DNA of 64,000 bases from Ornithodoros turicata (taxonomy: Eukaryota; Arthropoda; Arachnida; Ixodida; Argasidae), in NCBI RefSeq assembly GCF_037126465.1, contig NC_088206.1:12375187-12439186 (forward strand), in the 5' to 3' direction. Under the pieces are notes generated by a model. That model saw nothing but the letters and a program-made list of their open reading frames with translations, made no database searches and had not been told where the DNA came from. Below, piece after piece: positions 20,852 through 32,839 of the stretch; within the stretch, counting starts at the first letter, position 1; each line of letters opens with the position of its first letter. Made by a program: the position numbers and the translations under genes.

Positions 20852-23800
20852 TCATAAGGTAACACATAACCGGTACATATACTATATTACACTATGTAAG
20901 TTACAAGTAACTGTTTTATGTATTTAAGAGAGGAACGTCGCGTCGTTCTTGATTACTCGCATAACATTAATTGTTTTGCTTATATGCTGCTGTGTTTGCT
21001 TTCGATTGCTCCCTGTCTCTCACCCTGTGTCTTTATTGGCTGCGGGTGCTTGTCAGATGCCGATTCTTAAAATGCAGATGCCGAAAAAATTCTTCCTGCA
21101 CAGTGCTCTGTTGTGATCTGCAGCTAGGCCGGGTCAGGCAACCCTAAGCGGAGCTTCCAGAGATATAATGACTTACTGTATAGTGATCGAAGAGGCCTGT
21201 GCTCACGAGGACAAAACACATGCACACGAAAAATACAGGGTAGCTATAACTATAAAAGTTTGCCCAACATGGCTACCATCTTGATCGCTTTCTAGTAGGG
21301 ACTTGGAGGTTTTTGGTTGTAGCTTTGGATTGCGATGTTGAATCGGTTTGAAAGCTACCACGATGAAACGTAAGAGTTGCACGCGGACACAGGAATCGTC
21401 CATCTGCATTGAGTTATTGGTGAGTAGGCGCACCGGGTATAAACTTTTATAAGTAGCTACCCTGTAGTAGTACATGGTAAAGTTTTATAAGTAGTTGCCC
21501 GTGTACTACAGTGTTCTCCTTGTTCGAGGAACAATGCCTACTCAGATTATCAGCGTTCCGTGTTTGCGTTGGCTGTTTTTGTACTTCGATGCCAAGGAGC
21601 CCTTGATCGCGAGTGACTTGTGCGAAAAATAAACATTCTTAGCGCAGCAACCTACCGGATTAGTTCCCCAGATGGCTTAGTAAGCTGGCTCCGTCTCCCA
21701 GTCTAAATTTATGGCTGTTATCCTTGTCTCTCCGTTTACAGAACACAACCCAATGACGTCATTCCCTCTACAATGTCAACCTGTATTTCTGACAGATGTG
21801 GCTCCTTCCTCTGAATGTCTCCCTACACTTAACCTCCTTCCATCTCCGAGCACCCTCATTTTCACCGCATCGTCTGCTCCCCACCGTAGCAGACGAACCG
21901 TCACGAGGTGTCGTCTGCAATAATGAACTCCTTTGAAACCTCTACTTTTTTTGTCCTTTACCTCGCTCGTACACGCCGTACCACAGCCTCACTCACGTGA
22001 GTCGCACATATTTTATGAGAAACATTCGTGAGCACAGAGGATGGTTGCGGGTTGCCCCAGAGACTACTATGCTAACTTGAACTCCGTACTCCGTAGAAAC
22101 TCTTTTCGCGTTCTTTTGCGCCAATAAAACACGTATCTCTACCATCGTCATCCTCTTTATGTGTGTTGACAAACCAGCAGCAAAACAATGCAGCCACTCC
22201 ATTACCCTGTCATGAGTGGCCTGGTCCGCACTACAGCAGGCCGGGTGAAAGGGAAATCTAATGGTAATCCTCAAAGTTTGCATTTTAGGCACACGTTAAC
22301 CTTGAAACCACCTTCGTTCCTTCCTGAATAGAAAGTGGACCAAGTCGCCAAAATCTTTCCAAGCCATCGCATATAGACGACGCAACAATGAACAACAGAC
22401 GACGCATACAAGTGTGTTTCCCCCGGACAGGCCCTTTGAGGTGATCGTCCTCCGTACTTCTTCAAGTGGGTCAGGAACTGCATCCGGATGCACCTGCGGG
22501 ATTGGGCGTCGCGCAACGTCACGGATGACGTCACCACGTTTCAAGCAGTAGCCGCGTTCAAAAAGAAACGGGTCACGAATTTGGGAACTCCGAACGCCAG
22601 TTGCTCGCAGGGCCGGTCTGTGTGAGGATCGCTGGTGTATTGTGCCGCCATGGCGGGTTGGATACCATCTCTCTGCGTGTGTGCCGCCTTGTCGTGGATG
22701 ATATTTTGTAGCACCGTCAGTGCAGGTATGTTTGTTGCCCTTCAAGGGTACTTTGTAGTTGACGAACTCAAACGAGAAAGGGATCGGTTCTCGGAAGCGG
22801 GACGGTGACTACAAAGACGTTGGGGGTAGTTGACAGGTGATACAGAGGTGGTTTGGGAGTTGCGATAAATGTCCATCGACAGCGGCGTAGTTCGCTTCGC
22901 GTGAGGGCAATGCTTATTCCTAACAGTCATGTTGCGTGAGGATTGAGCACCACCAAAGAACCTCTGTATAAACCACACATGTAAGCTGAAACAGAGTTTC
23001 ATGTACACAATAGCACGGCAGTTGCACCCATTAAGGTTCTCGATCAACTTTACTCTGTTTTACATGAATAAGAGATTGGCTTCTAATGTTTTCGGGCCGT
23101 GAACTCACCTTCTGATGTATTAAAACTGGCTGTTTATGCAACAACAATCAGTGAGAAATGCCACGCGACAGAAAGCAATTGAGTAATTCTGAATTGACGC
23201 GTTTCTGTTCTTTCTATTTTTGTATATTTTATTTGTATTTCTCATTTTCTTTCTTTTTTTTTAGTTGCAGAATTGGTCGGGAGCCAAATTCAATTCATCC
23301 ACATTTTTTTTAAATGTACTTATCCACTAATGAGTTTCTGCAGATTGTCATTTTTAGTAGCATGTATTCAGTGGGACGTCTGGTTTTGTCTTATACTGCG
23401 AAAATTAAGATATATACGACACGTTGCTACACATTTTTTTTAGTCACTTACATCGTATCCTCCGTTCCTGAAACTCAAACGCATTCTGAATTTAGCACTT
23501 GCGCTCCCATCTTGGCATGTCATCTCAATTGTTGATCACCCGTTCTCGTAACGTACCCTAAGTAATTGTAAAGCTCATTTGCGTGTTGCGCGGAATTCAC
23601 TATCAAGACGCGTATGTCATGTCTAATACCGCGTTAAAAGCGCTCAACTAACACAGACGAGACGACACACACAATTAGCGCTATCCCTGTGTATTGTCTC
23701 GCTTGCGTTATTTGAGCGTTATGGAACGTCAACACCAACAGGGCCAAGCTCACACGTTGTGTTGTCTGTACGCTATAGTGTGCCCAGTGAAGAAGTCGTA

Positions 23801-24660
23801 CGCAAATTGGAGTGCACACAGCGACTAAACGGCTGCGCTCTTAACGTGACGTCATTACTCGCAAGTTCCGTGAACTTGGCCTCTAAAAATCGCCTTAGCG
23901 TCCAGCAGCGTCCTCTGGCGCTCAAGTAAAAGAGCTCGTATATATGTAATCGTTTGTCGCGAAGCCGTGTAAAAGTGCTTGCTCTTACAAGTGTTGATGC
24001 GGTATTACGGTTCAAAATGTGTAGTGAAGAGTGGAGACGCTATAGGAAAGCGGTAACGTGGTAGGGTTGGCAGTCAGTAGAATGCGCTGTAGGACCATGT
24101 ACGAAAGTATGACATTTCATACGTACACGGTATTCTGTCCGTCGACAGTTCCTATATGATCGGGTTCATGTACGGCGCTATTTGCACATCCTGGTAGAGC
24201 GAATGTATTGGACGAGGAAGTGTTAGGCGAATGTAGGATGGAAGTGAGCCAGTCACGAAGCAGCTTAACCACGTGACAAAGCGTGTAAGCTGTAATGAGG
24301 TTGTGATGCATAAAGATTGATCGCAAGACATGAGGCAGCGCATTGTGTTTACATAGCTTACGTTATAGCGTAAGTTCCTTTCGGGTCAATTCGAGGATGA
24401 TTCATTTAACACTGACGTTTTCCCTGATTTATTTATGCTAACGAGAGGATGGTTGCAGGACAAGTGTGTTGCATCCGAAATACGGAAAAGTGTCTATTGG
24501 GGGTACGTCCGGACATTGGAAGATTCAGCGGAGATTTCACGTTCCAACACGAAATGAGGTGGGGATATGTTTATTGAAAGAAGAAGGGAAGTAAGGTTTG
24601 GGCTGTATGACAACATAATGTCTAGGAACATGCATGGAACGATGAAAACAACGAAAATTG
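20852..24660. other. No gene supported; MITE at 21236-21464
   Basis: Minus-strand frames at 22296-22745 and 22742-23047 are long-ish and basic but show no motif I recognise and no clear splice borders. The rest is AT-rich non-coding sequence. Confidence 0.4.
21236..21464. mobile_element. Tc1/mariner-type MITE, about 229 bp, TA-flanked
   Basis: The left end is CAGGGTAGCTATAACTATAA and the right end CTACCCTG preceded by AACTTTTATAAGTAG, inverted copies of each other. TA lies on both sides. A shorter palindromic tail (GTAGTACATGG...CCGTGTACTAC) follows at 21464-21509, as if a second half-copy sat beside it. Confidence 0.75.
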
Positions 24661-24667
24661 TTTCGAA

Positions 24668-24800
24668 CTGAAGAAACCCCGAGACGATGGACACAGAAAA
24701 AGAGGAGACAAACACAACGAGGTTTTCTTTTTTTGCGTGTGTCCCTCGTCTCGGGGTTTCCTCAGTGTGGATCTATACCACCAGCTCGCTTGCTTCCTAA
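24668..24800. mobile_element. Fold-back element with CACCAGCTCGCTTGC tail, copy 1
   Basis: The arm GAAACCCCGAGACGA at 24673-24687 pairs with TCGTCTCGGGGTTTC at 24746-24760, with more imperfect pairing around it. A 20-nt tail, ACCAGCTCGCTTGCTTCCTA, follows at 24780-24799. The same tail follows the palindrome at 31095-31227. The family is not recognised. Confidence 0.7.
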
Positions 24801-25815
24801 CTAACCTACGAGAATTGGCCGAGGCTGACCACAATTAGGCATGCCGCAGACACTTAAGCCAGCTGTACCTTCAGCATTTAATGTGAAGGGGAATAGTATT
24901 CGAGAGATACTGTACATTTGAGCTGCAACTGTTGCCGGCGCTTTTCTTTGTAAATACACATTAGTAAGAGGGGGACAAAGGCTTTACGTGAATCGCTCTC
25001 CACATTTTCATTGCTGCTCATTCCACTACATATTATGTATTTGTTGTTGAGGAGGATTTTAGCTGGGCGGCACCCAGCAGGGGTCTCCTGCTAAACTTTT
25101 GGAACAGTTTTAATGACGTGAAATTAACATAGAATGGAGACAAGCAAAAATAAGCAAACGCACGTACACAGCTTTGAGTTACGAAGATGCACTTTGTCAA
25201 AATAATCATGCAGGGTGTCTCAACAAGCATGCGCCCACGTTTTAAAAAAAAGGCGCAGCGCTCTCCGTCAACGAACCAAATCAATGTTGTTACGAATCGT
25301 GTTTCGTGGTTCCGAGTACTTTTCATTAGGCCTATTTAATTACTAGATCAGATTAATTAGATAACTTTGTCAATTGGAAAGTTATGGAGTGTATATTGAC
25401 AAACATCCGATCAAGGTGTTTCCAGCCAGGTACGCCTTGAACGGCTTTTTCTTTTTTTCCTAAGGAGAAAGTCACCTTAGCGAAAGGAAACTTACCTTAT
25501 TGGAAACACCTCACGTCTCATCTGAGGACAGCTCTTCGCATACTATCAAGAAACCAGCATTGATGCGTGCTTCGCTCTGCTCTACGAAAATCAAAGTCTT
25601 CATTCCGAAGAAGGCGAATTCGGTTGCCCTCTATTCTTCTACCTCCTGCAGTAGAAGCATTCGCGCATTGTGATGAGTTATACTGATTCACAGGCGTTCA
25701 GAAAAAGGATAATTTTACACGTACATTACCCTGCATTATTGGGGTGGACCTCGATATTCCCGGTTGCAAAATCCCCGATCTGAAAATTCACATTCTAGAA
25801 ATAAGGAAAATCAAG
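24801..25815. other. No gene seen
   Basis: A CAGGGTGTCTCAACAAGCAT phrase at 25211-25230 resembles one end of a mariner-type MITE. No matching other end and no coding frame were found. Confidence 0.4.
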
Positions 25816-25821
25816 GGGAAA

Positions 25822-26000
25822 CATGAAAGAACTGATGTTCGGAGGCTGGAACAACATAGAAGGAACAAATACATACAAGGCCTCAATTTGCCTGAGAAAT
25901 TAACGATGAAAGATGAAAGTCACTTCTCAGTCAAATTGAGGCCTTGCATGTACTGGTCCCTTCTATGTTGTTCCAGCCTCAGAACATCAGTTCTTTCATG
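25822..26000. repeat. Long imperfect palindrome, arms about 70 bp
   Basis: CATGAAAGAACTGATGTTC at 25822 pairs with GAACATCAGTTCTTTCATG ending at 26000. Pairing continues inward through GGCTGGAACAACATAGAAGG and GGCCTCAATTTG, leaving a loop of about 40 nt that holds AAAGTCACTTCTCAG. It is a probable fold-back MITE. Confidence 0.85.
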
Positions 26001-26130
26001 TTCAACAGTTGCCGCCTGCGTCGTCCCGTCGTATGAATGTCTGTATGAGTGAGCAAAAATGTAAGAGTGAAAGGAGGATGAGTGAGAGAGTGTGGCTGGT
26101 TTGTCCCTTCAGATGACGCACCCTGGAAGT

Positions 26131-26246
26131 CACTGAGAAGGCGTGTTAGCTTAGCTCAATTGGTAGAGCCCTGGACCGGCAATCCAGAAGATGTGGGTTC
26201 GAGTCCTACAGCTAGCTAACCTTTTCAGTGACTTTCATCTTTCAAG
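26131..26246 (+). repeat. tRNA-like unit inside an extended inverted repeat (SINE-like)
   Basis: 26145-26220 folds as a tRNA: acceptor GTTAGCT/AGCTAAC, box A TAGCTCAATTGGTAGAGC, anticodon stem CTGGA/TCCAG with loop CCGGCAA (anticodon GGC), box B GGTTCGAGTCC. Flanks extend the stem: AAGTCACTGAGAAGG before and CTTTTCAGTGACTTT after. Anticodon GGC for Ala is not normally used by eukaryotes and position 33 is C, so it is a tRNA-derived repeat rather than a working tRNA. Confidence 0.8.
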
Positions 26247-26249
26247 GGG

Positions 26250-29200
26250 AATGCTCGACTGCTTCGTAAAATGATATGTCGTGTTTCAAAACACGACATC
26301 AATATATAACCACTCACATTCATAGGTTTTCCATGTCTGTCCAAGTCGTTTTAGCGAACGAAAGCCACATTTTAGCAGCCGCTAGGCTTAGACGGGCGGA
26401 CACGACGGAGCAGCCTGTAGGTTAGTTTATTATTAGGTTAGTCCAAGTTCGGTGTTTGCATTTGCATGTCCAGGTTAGCCTAATTTCGGCGTTGGCAGTT
26501 TCCCGTGCGCGACTTCGCATTTTATAGCCTAGCCAGATGGCATTTATTTACAGTAGCTTATTTCTCAGCGGGAATTTCGATCACTTTATTCCGAGGTACA
26601 CTCCATTGTTGCGATTGACATATACTTTCTATTTCGGGATGTTGTTACGATTCACTTGTGGCAGGCATTTCCCTAAAGTTCTACGCGTCGGCGGCTTTTT
26701 TTTTTTTTTTGCTTCGCCTGACTGCGTGTACAGCATATTATCTACACCGATAGATTCATTATTCCAGAGTGTCCGCTTACAACATATTAAATATCGAGTC
26801 CGCGGTAACAAAAGTGATCTATCGCTCTTTGCAGCTGATAATGCGATGATGGCATCCATCCGAGTGGCCCGCGTCGTGATGTAACCTATTATCCAATCGT
26901 GGTCTCTCGCGTGCAGCGAACCCTGTAAAACTGGTGACATCGATAGCCCGAGTGCTCATGTAGGCCACGAGCCGATTGTTCCTACTCTGTACTACAAGAG
27001 GTTATGCACGCAGACACATATCGCCTGTAACGATACTGGGCCGGTTGTCACGCGGACGAGGAGCTTCTCTCAAGACAATGGTCGTGTGTGCCGAAAAACA
27101 AAGCCAAGTTGTTTGAGCCTGTCAGAAGCGCGTGAACGGTGAAGCATTTTCGACGTTTCTGCCCGTTGCGGTTCAGCGAAATTGGTTTTTCCTTTTTTTT
27201 CGAGGGGGAGGGGGGGGATTAATTGGCAGAAGAGAAAAAAGGAAAATGAAAGATAAAAGGGGAAAGGCCAGCCAGGGGCAGCACGCCGGCTTGCTATTCC
27301 CAAAAAAGAAGAATAAAAAGCAACATAGAAATTAATAAATACATAATTCTAAATACATAATGAATAAATTCTCGGGATTTGCAGCAATACGGGATGTACC
27401 GTATCGACACTATTGTAAAAGGAAGAAAAGTGATCGAAAGGTTGTGGGATGTGAGGCTGCCCTGAGGCTGGTCAAGCACTTTTCATTGACTTGCTAAGGA
27501 ACGACGGTCTCCCTTGTACGTTTCAGCTGAACTTTTATACCTCGTGCAATGACATTTTCTGGTCAAGAGGGGCTCATGTGGTAACTATTGGATTTCTGCT
27601 ATGGATATTTCGCAGTGTACGTAGCTTTTGGAATGGTATGCGTGGAAATTAATGTTATTATGCCAAGGACTTGGACCGTTAGTCAGTCATCCATTACCTC
27701 ATCTTGTCATATCACATGTTGACAAGTGTGACCCGTGGCGGCGAGCCAGTGATTAAGTGGGATATGTCATCCTTCATCGTCACTCTATGTATTCCTTGTT
27801 GTTGATGGTGTAATGTTTACAGTCTCCTATTTATTCTCTTTCATACTCGAATTTGCGCGATAGAACTAGATTTCTTTTTCTTTTTTTACTATATGAACAG
27901 TTGTTATCGAGCACCTTACAGCGTGTAGCGCTCACATACATAAAGGATGTGCTGAACTAAAAGGACGAAATTTGCGTCATTCGAATACAATTTTTCACGT
28001 ACAGCACAAAGTGGAAAGTTAGGCTCGTACACGTTTATAACCTCAATCCCCTTGGCATTTCCTTCCCTGCCTAAGCGGGCGGTCACTTTCCTCGAATATC
28101 TTTAACAATGATCGCTCAAGGGTCACTTGACGATGCCTTGCACTCTATACTATAGAACCATTGAGGTGTGCGTAAGCTATTGCGGCTTTTTGCACGCCCC
28201 TTTTCTTTATTTGCCCGAGTTTCTGAACCGGGACAGCCACATGAGTTCTCAATTCTTCTGTCACCATCAACCTAGAACTTTTCCTTTACGACGATACATT
28301 ACTCTGGCGATTTTGAGCGTCCCGTGACCTATTTGCTTAGCGACTTTCTGCCTGCAATAGGTCGTATCTGTTTTGCTCGCAATGAGTGCTATTGTATGCG
28401 TAGACTGTCCAGAATTTTGCGTTGTTGGTGTTTCAATATACGTAAATACTACCTAGAAACTTGCTTAAAATGAATCAATCAATCATCCTGCGGGCATTAT
28501 TCAGCACGAAAGCTTTGTTGCAAGGAGAAAGCATCTGGTGTAGAGACTCTAGTTTTAAGAGGTTGAAAAACCCATCTTAAACTGCATGTGTTTCATGCAC
28601 TATATTTGTTGCATTGTTGTCAATATATTCCATTCAAGTCTTACTTATCTCCTGTGCACGCGTTTCTTACGACAGGAAAGCAGCGTTTTCACAAAGTTCG
28701 ACAGACCGTGTGCACTTGATTCTATGGTCTTTTTCCGGGACCATTTTTTCAGGACACATGACGTGAAGAACCAGACGCTGATACATAAAGTCTCATCTGG
28801 TTTTGACCAGGAAAATCACACGAAAAAACAAAAGGTTTCAAGTGAAACTCGTCTTGTAATTCCGGCAATACTTGCAAAAAATGCGTTCGACCCTGTAGCC
28901 AGTATATGAAATGAAAAGTAAAATTATTATGCAGAACACAAAATTAGAACCGACTTTGACCTGTTATGTGCGGCATTTTTCGATCCGCAACACTGGTGGC
29001 GTTACAATGATAGCAACAGCCAAGATGTGGAGCGCGTGGTTTTCTGCGGAGTGCGCGTGCACACACGGCGCACGAGCGACGTGCCCTGACGTCACAGGTA
29101 GATTCAGTTTGGAGAAGAGTCTAATACCCAAATGAAAATAGATTTGAAGATCACCTGGTGATTTTATGCTGTACAAATAGGACAAGAGAAAAAAATAAGG

Positions 29201-29280
29201 CTGTTCATACCAAACACTTTAAACGCGAAACGTGGTAGTCATTCTGGGCGGCCTTAAAAAAATGCACAGTTCCGTTTTAA
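26250..29280. other. No gene supported
   Basis: Contents: a short palindrome around 26276-26300 (ATGTCGTGTTT / AAAACACGACAT), a T-run at 26697-26711, and a LINE 3' tail at 27200-27335. Open frames here lack known motifs. Confidence 0.4.
27200..27335 (-). mobile_element. LINE 3' UTR fragment (minus orientation)
   Basis: It carries, inverted, the phrase family GAATAGCAAGCCGGC / CTGACCTTTCCCCTTTTATC seen at the 3' end of the LINE piece at 63205-63780 and, in inverted form, at 62640-62695. Only the tail is present. Confidence 0.65.
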
Positions 29281-29283
29281 GTA

Positions 29284-29853
29284 CCGTATTTCCCGGTGTG
29301 TAACGCGCACTTGTGTATAAAAACGGGCCGAATTTGAAAAATGTTCGATGTATAATGTGCACCGGCGCATAACGCGCACCGCAATGGTGCTACAAGCTTC
29401 TGTACCGCCACCAGTCTACACAATAAACCAAAGCGGTGTATCATATATGCGTATGATATGTTTGAAACACATTTAATCAAATCCGTTAAACTCCGATGCA
29501 ACAGCGTCGCTGTCATAGAGTACTTCTCCTCCCCTCTCTGCTTCCGTTTCGCGTCCCTTCTCAATCACGCCGTTCTTCTGAAATGAATTCAAGATTATTG
29601 ACTGCTGAATAGCATCCTTAAGCAGCATCATTAACCTTTTATGAAGTTCAGTGCCCTTTCGCCGGTCTTGTCAACTGACACTAAGAGATATGGGAGAAAG
29701 CCACAGCACACTCTGGAAGAGGCTAGATTTTGTACGTCACCGACCTGAAAAGGAACTCTGCAGGAAAATATATACTTCCGTGTATATCGCGCAGGACCTC
29801 TTCAGAACACTTTTTTTTACTGTATAACGCGCGTTATACACCAGAAAATACGG
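29284..29853. mobile_element. Tc1/mariner/pogo-type MITE, 570 bp, TA-flanked
   Basis: The left end is CCGTATTTCCCGGTGTGTAA and the right end, in reverse complement, CCGTATTTTCTGGTGTATAA. TA lies at both borders. The internal TATAACGCGCAC-type motif is repeated near both ends (TAACGCGCACTTG; CATAACGCGCACC; TATAACGCGCGTT). No transposase frame is left. Confidence 0.85.
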
Positions 29854-29890
29854 TAATTTTCAAGTGAACCGATTGTTGGCAAAACATTAT

Positions 29891-30190
29891 ATAGGGCTGC
29901 GCGAATAGCCGGATTTCTGGAAATACCGAAGCGAATGTTTAGCTAATCGATTCGAATTTCGATTCGAAGGGATGTCACTTAATCCCGAATATGTCACAAG
30001 GGAATGTACAAGACAAAGTGAATGTTAAGAAGTTCGCAATGCATATAACACGTACATACGATGTACCTATGCCATTTATATTGATTTACGCTGCGTATTT
30101 ATTCGGTTCTGTTACCTATCTATTCGCTTCGCATTTGCCGCTCTCGTATCTCTATTCGCTCCTTCGTGCGTTTTGGTTCCAAAATGATTA
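29891..30190. mobile_element. hAT-like element end with GATTCGAA motifs
   Basis: It begins TAGGGCTGCGCGAATAGC, a common hAT terminus, followed by CGATTCGAATTTCGATTCGA subterminal motifs and, from about 30100, ATTCG-containing repeats. The other end is unclear. A-run and TATATA microsatellite at 30206-30240 follow. Confidence 0.5.
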
Positions 30191-30205
30191 TTCACACACC
30201 CCAGC

Positions 30206-30236
<31 letters not shown>

Positions 30237-30239
30237 TAT

Positions 30240-31090
30240 TTTTTTTTATTTTTTTTTCGTCTGAGCAGTGCGACGTAGCAACAATCACGAAAAAACCTCT
30301 TGTTGTTGTTGTATCTTGTCTGTGGCGTTGCTCTAACGTTTCGAGGCACCACAGTAACTACACTCCAACAACGAGACGCTGCTAACATCCACCTCTCAGT
30401 GTATAGCGTCATCCTCTACACTGCTCTCTGGAAGAGATAATTTTCTGTCTTTGAAACAATCGAACCAGATAGGGGTAACATTTGGAGCGGTAGCGCGCAT
30501 CCTTTTTTTGTGCGATGCTTCGCACGTGGGATGAGAAGCACGAGCGCCCATGAACTTGCTCCTCGGCAACAAGTGGGTTACGTATATACATACAACACAC
30601 ACGTCGTCTGACCCACTTCGGCGACTCTTGAAAGTTTGCGGGCGACCTAGCGGAGAGCAGTGCGTTGACGTCACTGCGCATTCCATCGGGCGCGTCCGCG
30701 TGCGGTTTTTGCCTGGTTCCCTTCATGCAAAAACGATTGCGCTCTTTATTAGTACGTAAAGGGTTGCGGCGTGGGTGTTTTGTGCGTTCCGCTGATCTGG
30801 TATTTGGTGACTCCGAAATAGTGCCATCGTGTGGGTTGGGTGACAATGAGGCTGGGTTACCGGAGCCGAATTGGAATGCTGATGAGCTCGGTTTTATATT
30901 TATTTTTTTTGTAGGAGTCGGTTCATGAGCAAGGTCACTCCTGGAATTTGGTTCGGGACTTTTTTGACTAATGGGTAGATGCTGTTTTTTTTTTTCATTC
31001 TCGTTTTTAAGATTCGTGTTTTATGTCTATCTTTTTCCCTTTTGCATAATATGTCACTGCGTTCCTGCGACCATTGTCGCACAATCATTC
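30240..31090. other. No gene supported
   Basis: T-rich start, a GTTGTTGTT tract at 30301-30311, and CpG-containing sequence at 30480-30850. Arg/Ser-rich minus frames at 30409-30846 have no known motif. Confidence 0.35.
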
Positions 31091-31094
31091 TTCC

Positions 31095-31253
31095 GATGCA
31101 CGATGTAAAACCCAGAGACTAGGGAACACGAAGGGACAGACACAAACACGAAGTCTCAAGTTTTGAGACTTCGTGTTTGTGTCTGTCCCTTCGTGTTCCC
31201 TAGTCTCTGGGTTTTACATCATGCATCATCTTCACCAGCTCGCTTGCTTCCTA
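31095..31253. mobile_element. Near-perfect 133-nt palindrome with CACCAGCTCGCTTGC tail, copy 2
   Basis: 31095-31227 has 65-bp arms with a single mismatch (31101/31221) and a 3-nt loop at 31160-31162. ACCAGCTCGCTTGCTTCCTA follows at 31234-31253, identical to the tail at 24780-24799. Such a palindrome would form a strong hairpin in single-stranded DNA or RNA. Confidence 0.95.
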
Positions 31254-31259
31254 GCCATT

Positions 31260-32360
31260 TTTTCATTCTTCCGATATTTATTTATTGATTTAATAATACA
31301 GTCAGTCCCATACACGGTACTACAACAGTCTATATACTATACGGTTTTCAGTTTGAGTTTGATTATAGAAAAAAAAAAAAACCAGAAGATATTGAATTCG
31401 TCTTTTGACGAATTCTGCTACTCCCACGAAGGAAATTAAATGAATGAAAGGAGAAAGAAAGCTGTAAAGATGAAAAGCTAAAAATAGACAAACATCATCC
31501 CTCCAAGTCACCGAATTGTACGTGCACATGACTGTACGTGACAGGCTACATCCCCTAGAAGTGAACTAACTTGCAAGGCTACTCTACTCTACTGGCTGTA
31601 CGGTTTTATTTAGAGGTTTCCCATATGTTATATAGAAAAACTCATACTGGAGAAAGCGCATTACAGAAAGGAGGCGCATGCTCCATAAACATGGAGGCAT
31701 ACCCAAGACCTAGCCAGCACATTGTCCCTTCTCCATGAATACGTAGTAGCCACACAATAGTGTTAAAGTTTTTGAAATGGTTTCATGCGTCGGTTGTTAT
31801 TCGATGGTAATCAACGGTGAGCTAAAATGATGCAATGTCACTCCTCGACTTTTCGAATATGTTATCAAGCTGGAATGTAGAGATCTGTTAATGCGCGAAT
31901 TCACAAAGTTTTGGTTACGACCGCTTTGTGTAACAACCTATTTTACCCGAAAGCCCTGATTTCTCTTTAGGCTATGCTAAAGAAAAAAAACTCTTTCACC
32001 GAACTTGCTTTGAGAATCCCCAGCACCAGCGCTCCTAAAGAGCATAGGAACTGTAATTGCCAGAAATCAAACCATCGCTCTACCACAACAACAAGTCCAT
32101 CAACAAATACAATGATGATGATGAATGGGGAAATTCGCTCTACCACAGTTCAAGTTCCACTTTTGAATCGTAGCATGGCATTACGCATAGCAAACGCGTT
32201 TTCCAATGTGCAATTCTGCTCTGCTCCTTGAACAATTACCGAAAGCTTACGTTTCCTTAGCCGAATGTGCCATCAGCACTGAATTTCATCCCGAACTAGA
32301 GCTAGCAACATCACCAGATTTTTTTTTTATGGCCAACCGTGTGAGTTCCGTCTGTAGACT
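31260..32360. other. No gene seen
   Basis: An A-run at 31368-31380 and an ATGATGATGATG tract at 32112-32123. No supported exon. Confidence 0.4.
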
Positions 32361-32366
32361 TATAGG

Positions 32367-32832
32367 TAGAGTCCTGCGTTTTCGGTTTTAATCGAGAAAC
32401 ACCGAAAAACAAAAGCCGGGTAAATTTTCCTTCATTCGGTTCTAATCGAAAAACACCGAATACACTCCAGGAACGATGGCAGAGATAAATTGCTGCAAAT
32501 GCCGAGCAAGTTGTTGATGCAGATCAGAAAACCGTACAGAAATAGGATGGTGGTGAAAAATGCCCGTTTACTCCATATTTTTCCTACATATCCAATCTAA
32601 TCCAATCCGTTTACTTTTCGTTAGCCGTAACACGCCACCGCGACGAACAACGTCATGTTGACTGAGCGTCGTGCGGAAATTACGTCGTGATTTCTATTCG
32701 CCGATAACTGTCGGGTAAACCATGTACACGCCAGGAAACACATCGAAAAACGCCGATTTCGTGACAATCAATAAACACCGAAAAACATACGTCGAATCCG
32801 CCGAAAAATGAAAACCGAAACGCGGAACACTA
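32367..32832. mobile_element. hAT-like fold-back MITE with CGAAAAACACCGAA motifs
   Basis: The left end is TAGAGTCCTGCGTTTTCGG and the right end, in reverse complement, TAGTGTTCCGCGTTTCGG. Internal copies of GAAAAACACCGAA / AAACACCGAAAAAC cluster near both ends. The flanks CTTATAGG and TTTATATG match at 6 of 8 positions, a possible decayed duplication. Confidence 0.7.
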
Positions 32833-32839
32833 TTTATAT

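Noticed and set aside
22296..23047. Two adjacent minus-strand frames, basic, about 100-149 residues
   Set aside because: No catalytic or domain motif, no matching splice borders and no repeat ends. They may be transposon remains but cannot be supported.
26145..26220. Functional tRNA-Ala gene
   Set aside because: Anticodon GGC is not used for Ala in eukaryotes, position 33 is C instead of U, and the unit lies in a larger inverted repeat.
30409..30846. 145-codon minus-strand Arg/Ser-rich frame
   Set aside because: Composition follows local GC content; no motif, and the opposite-strand frames are equally open.
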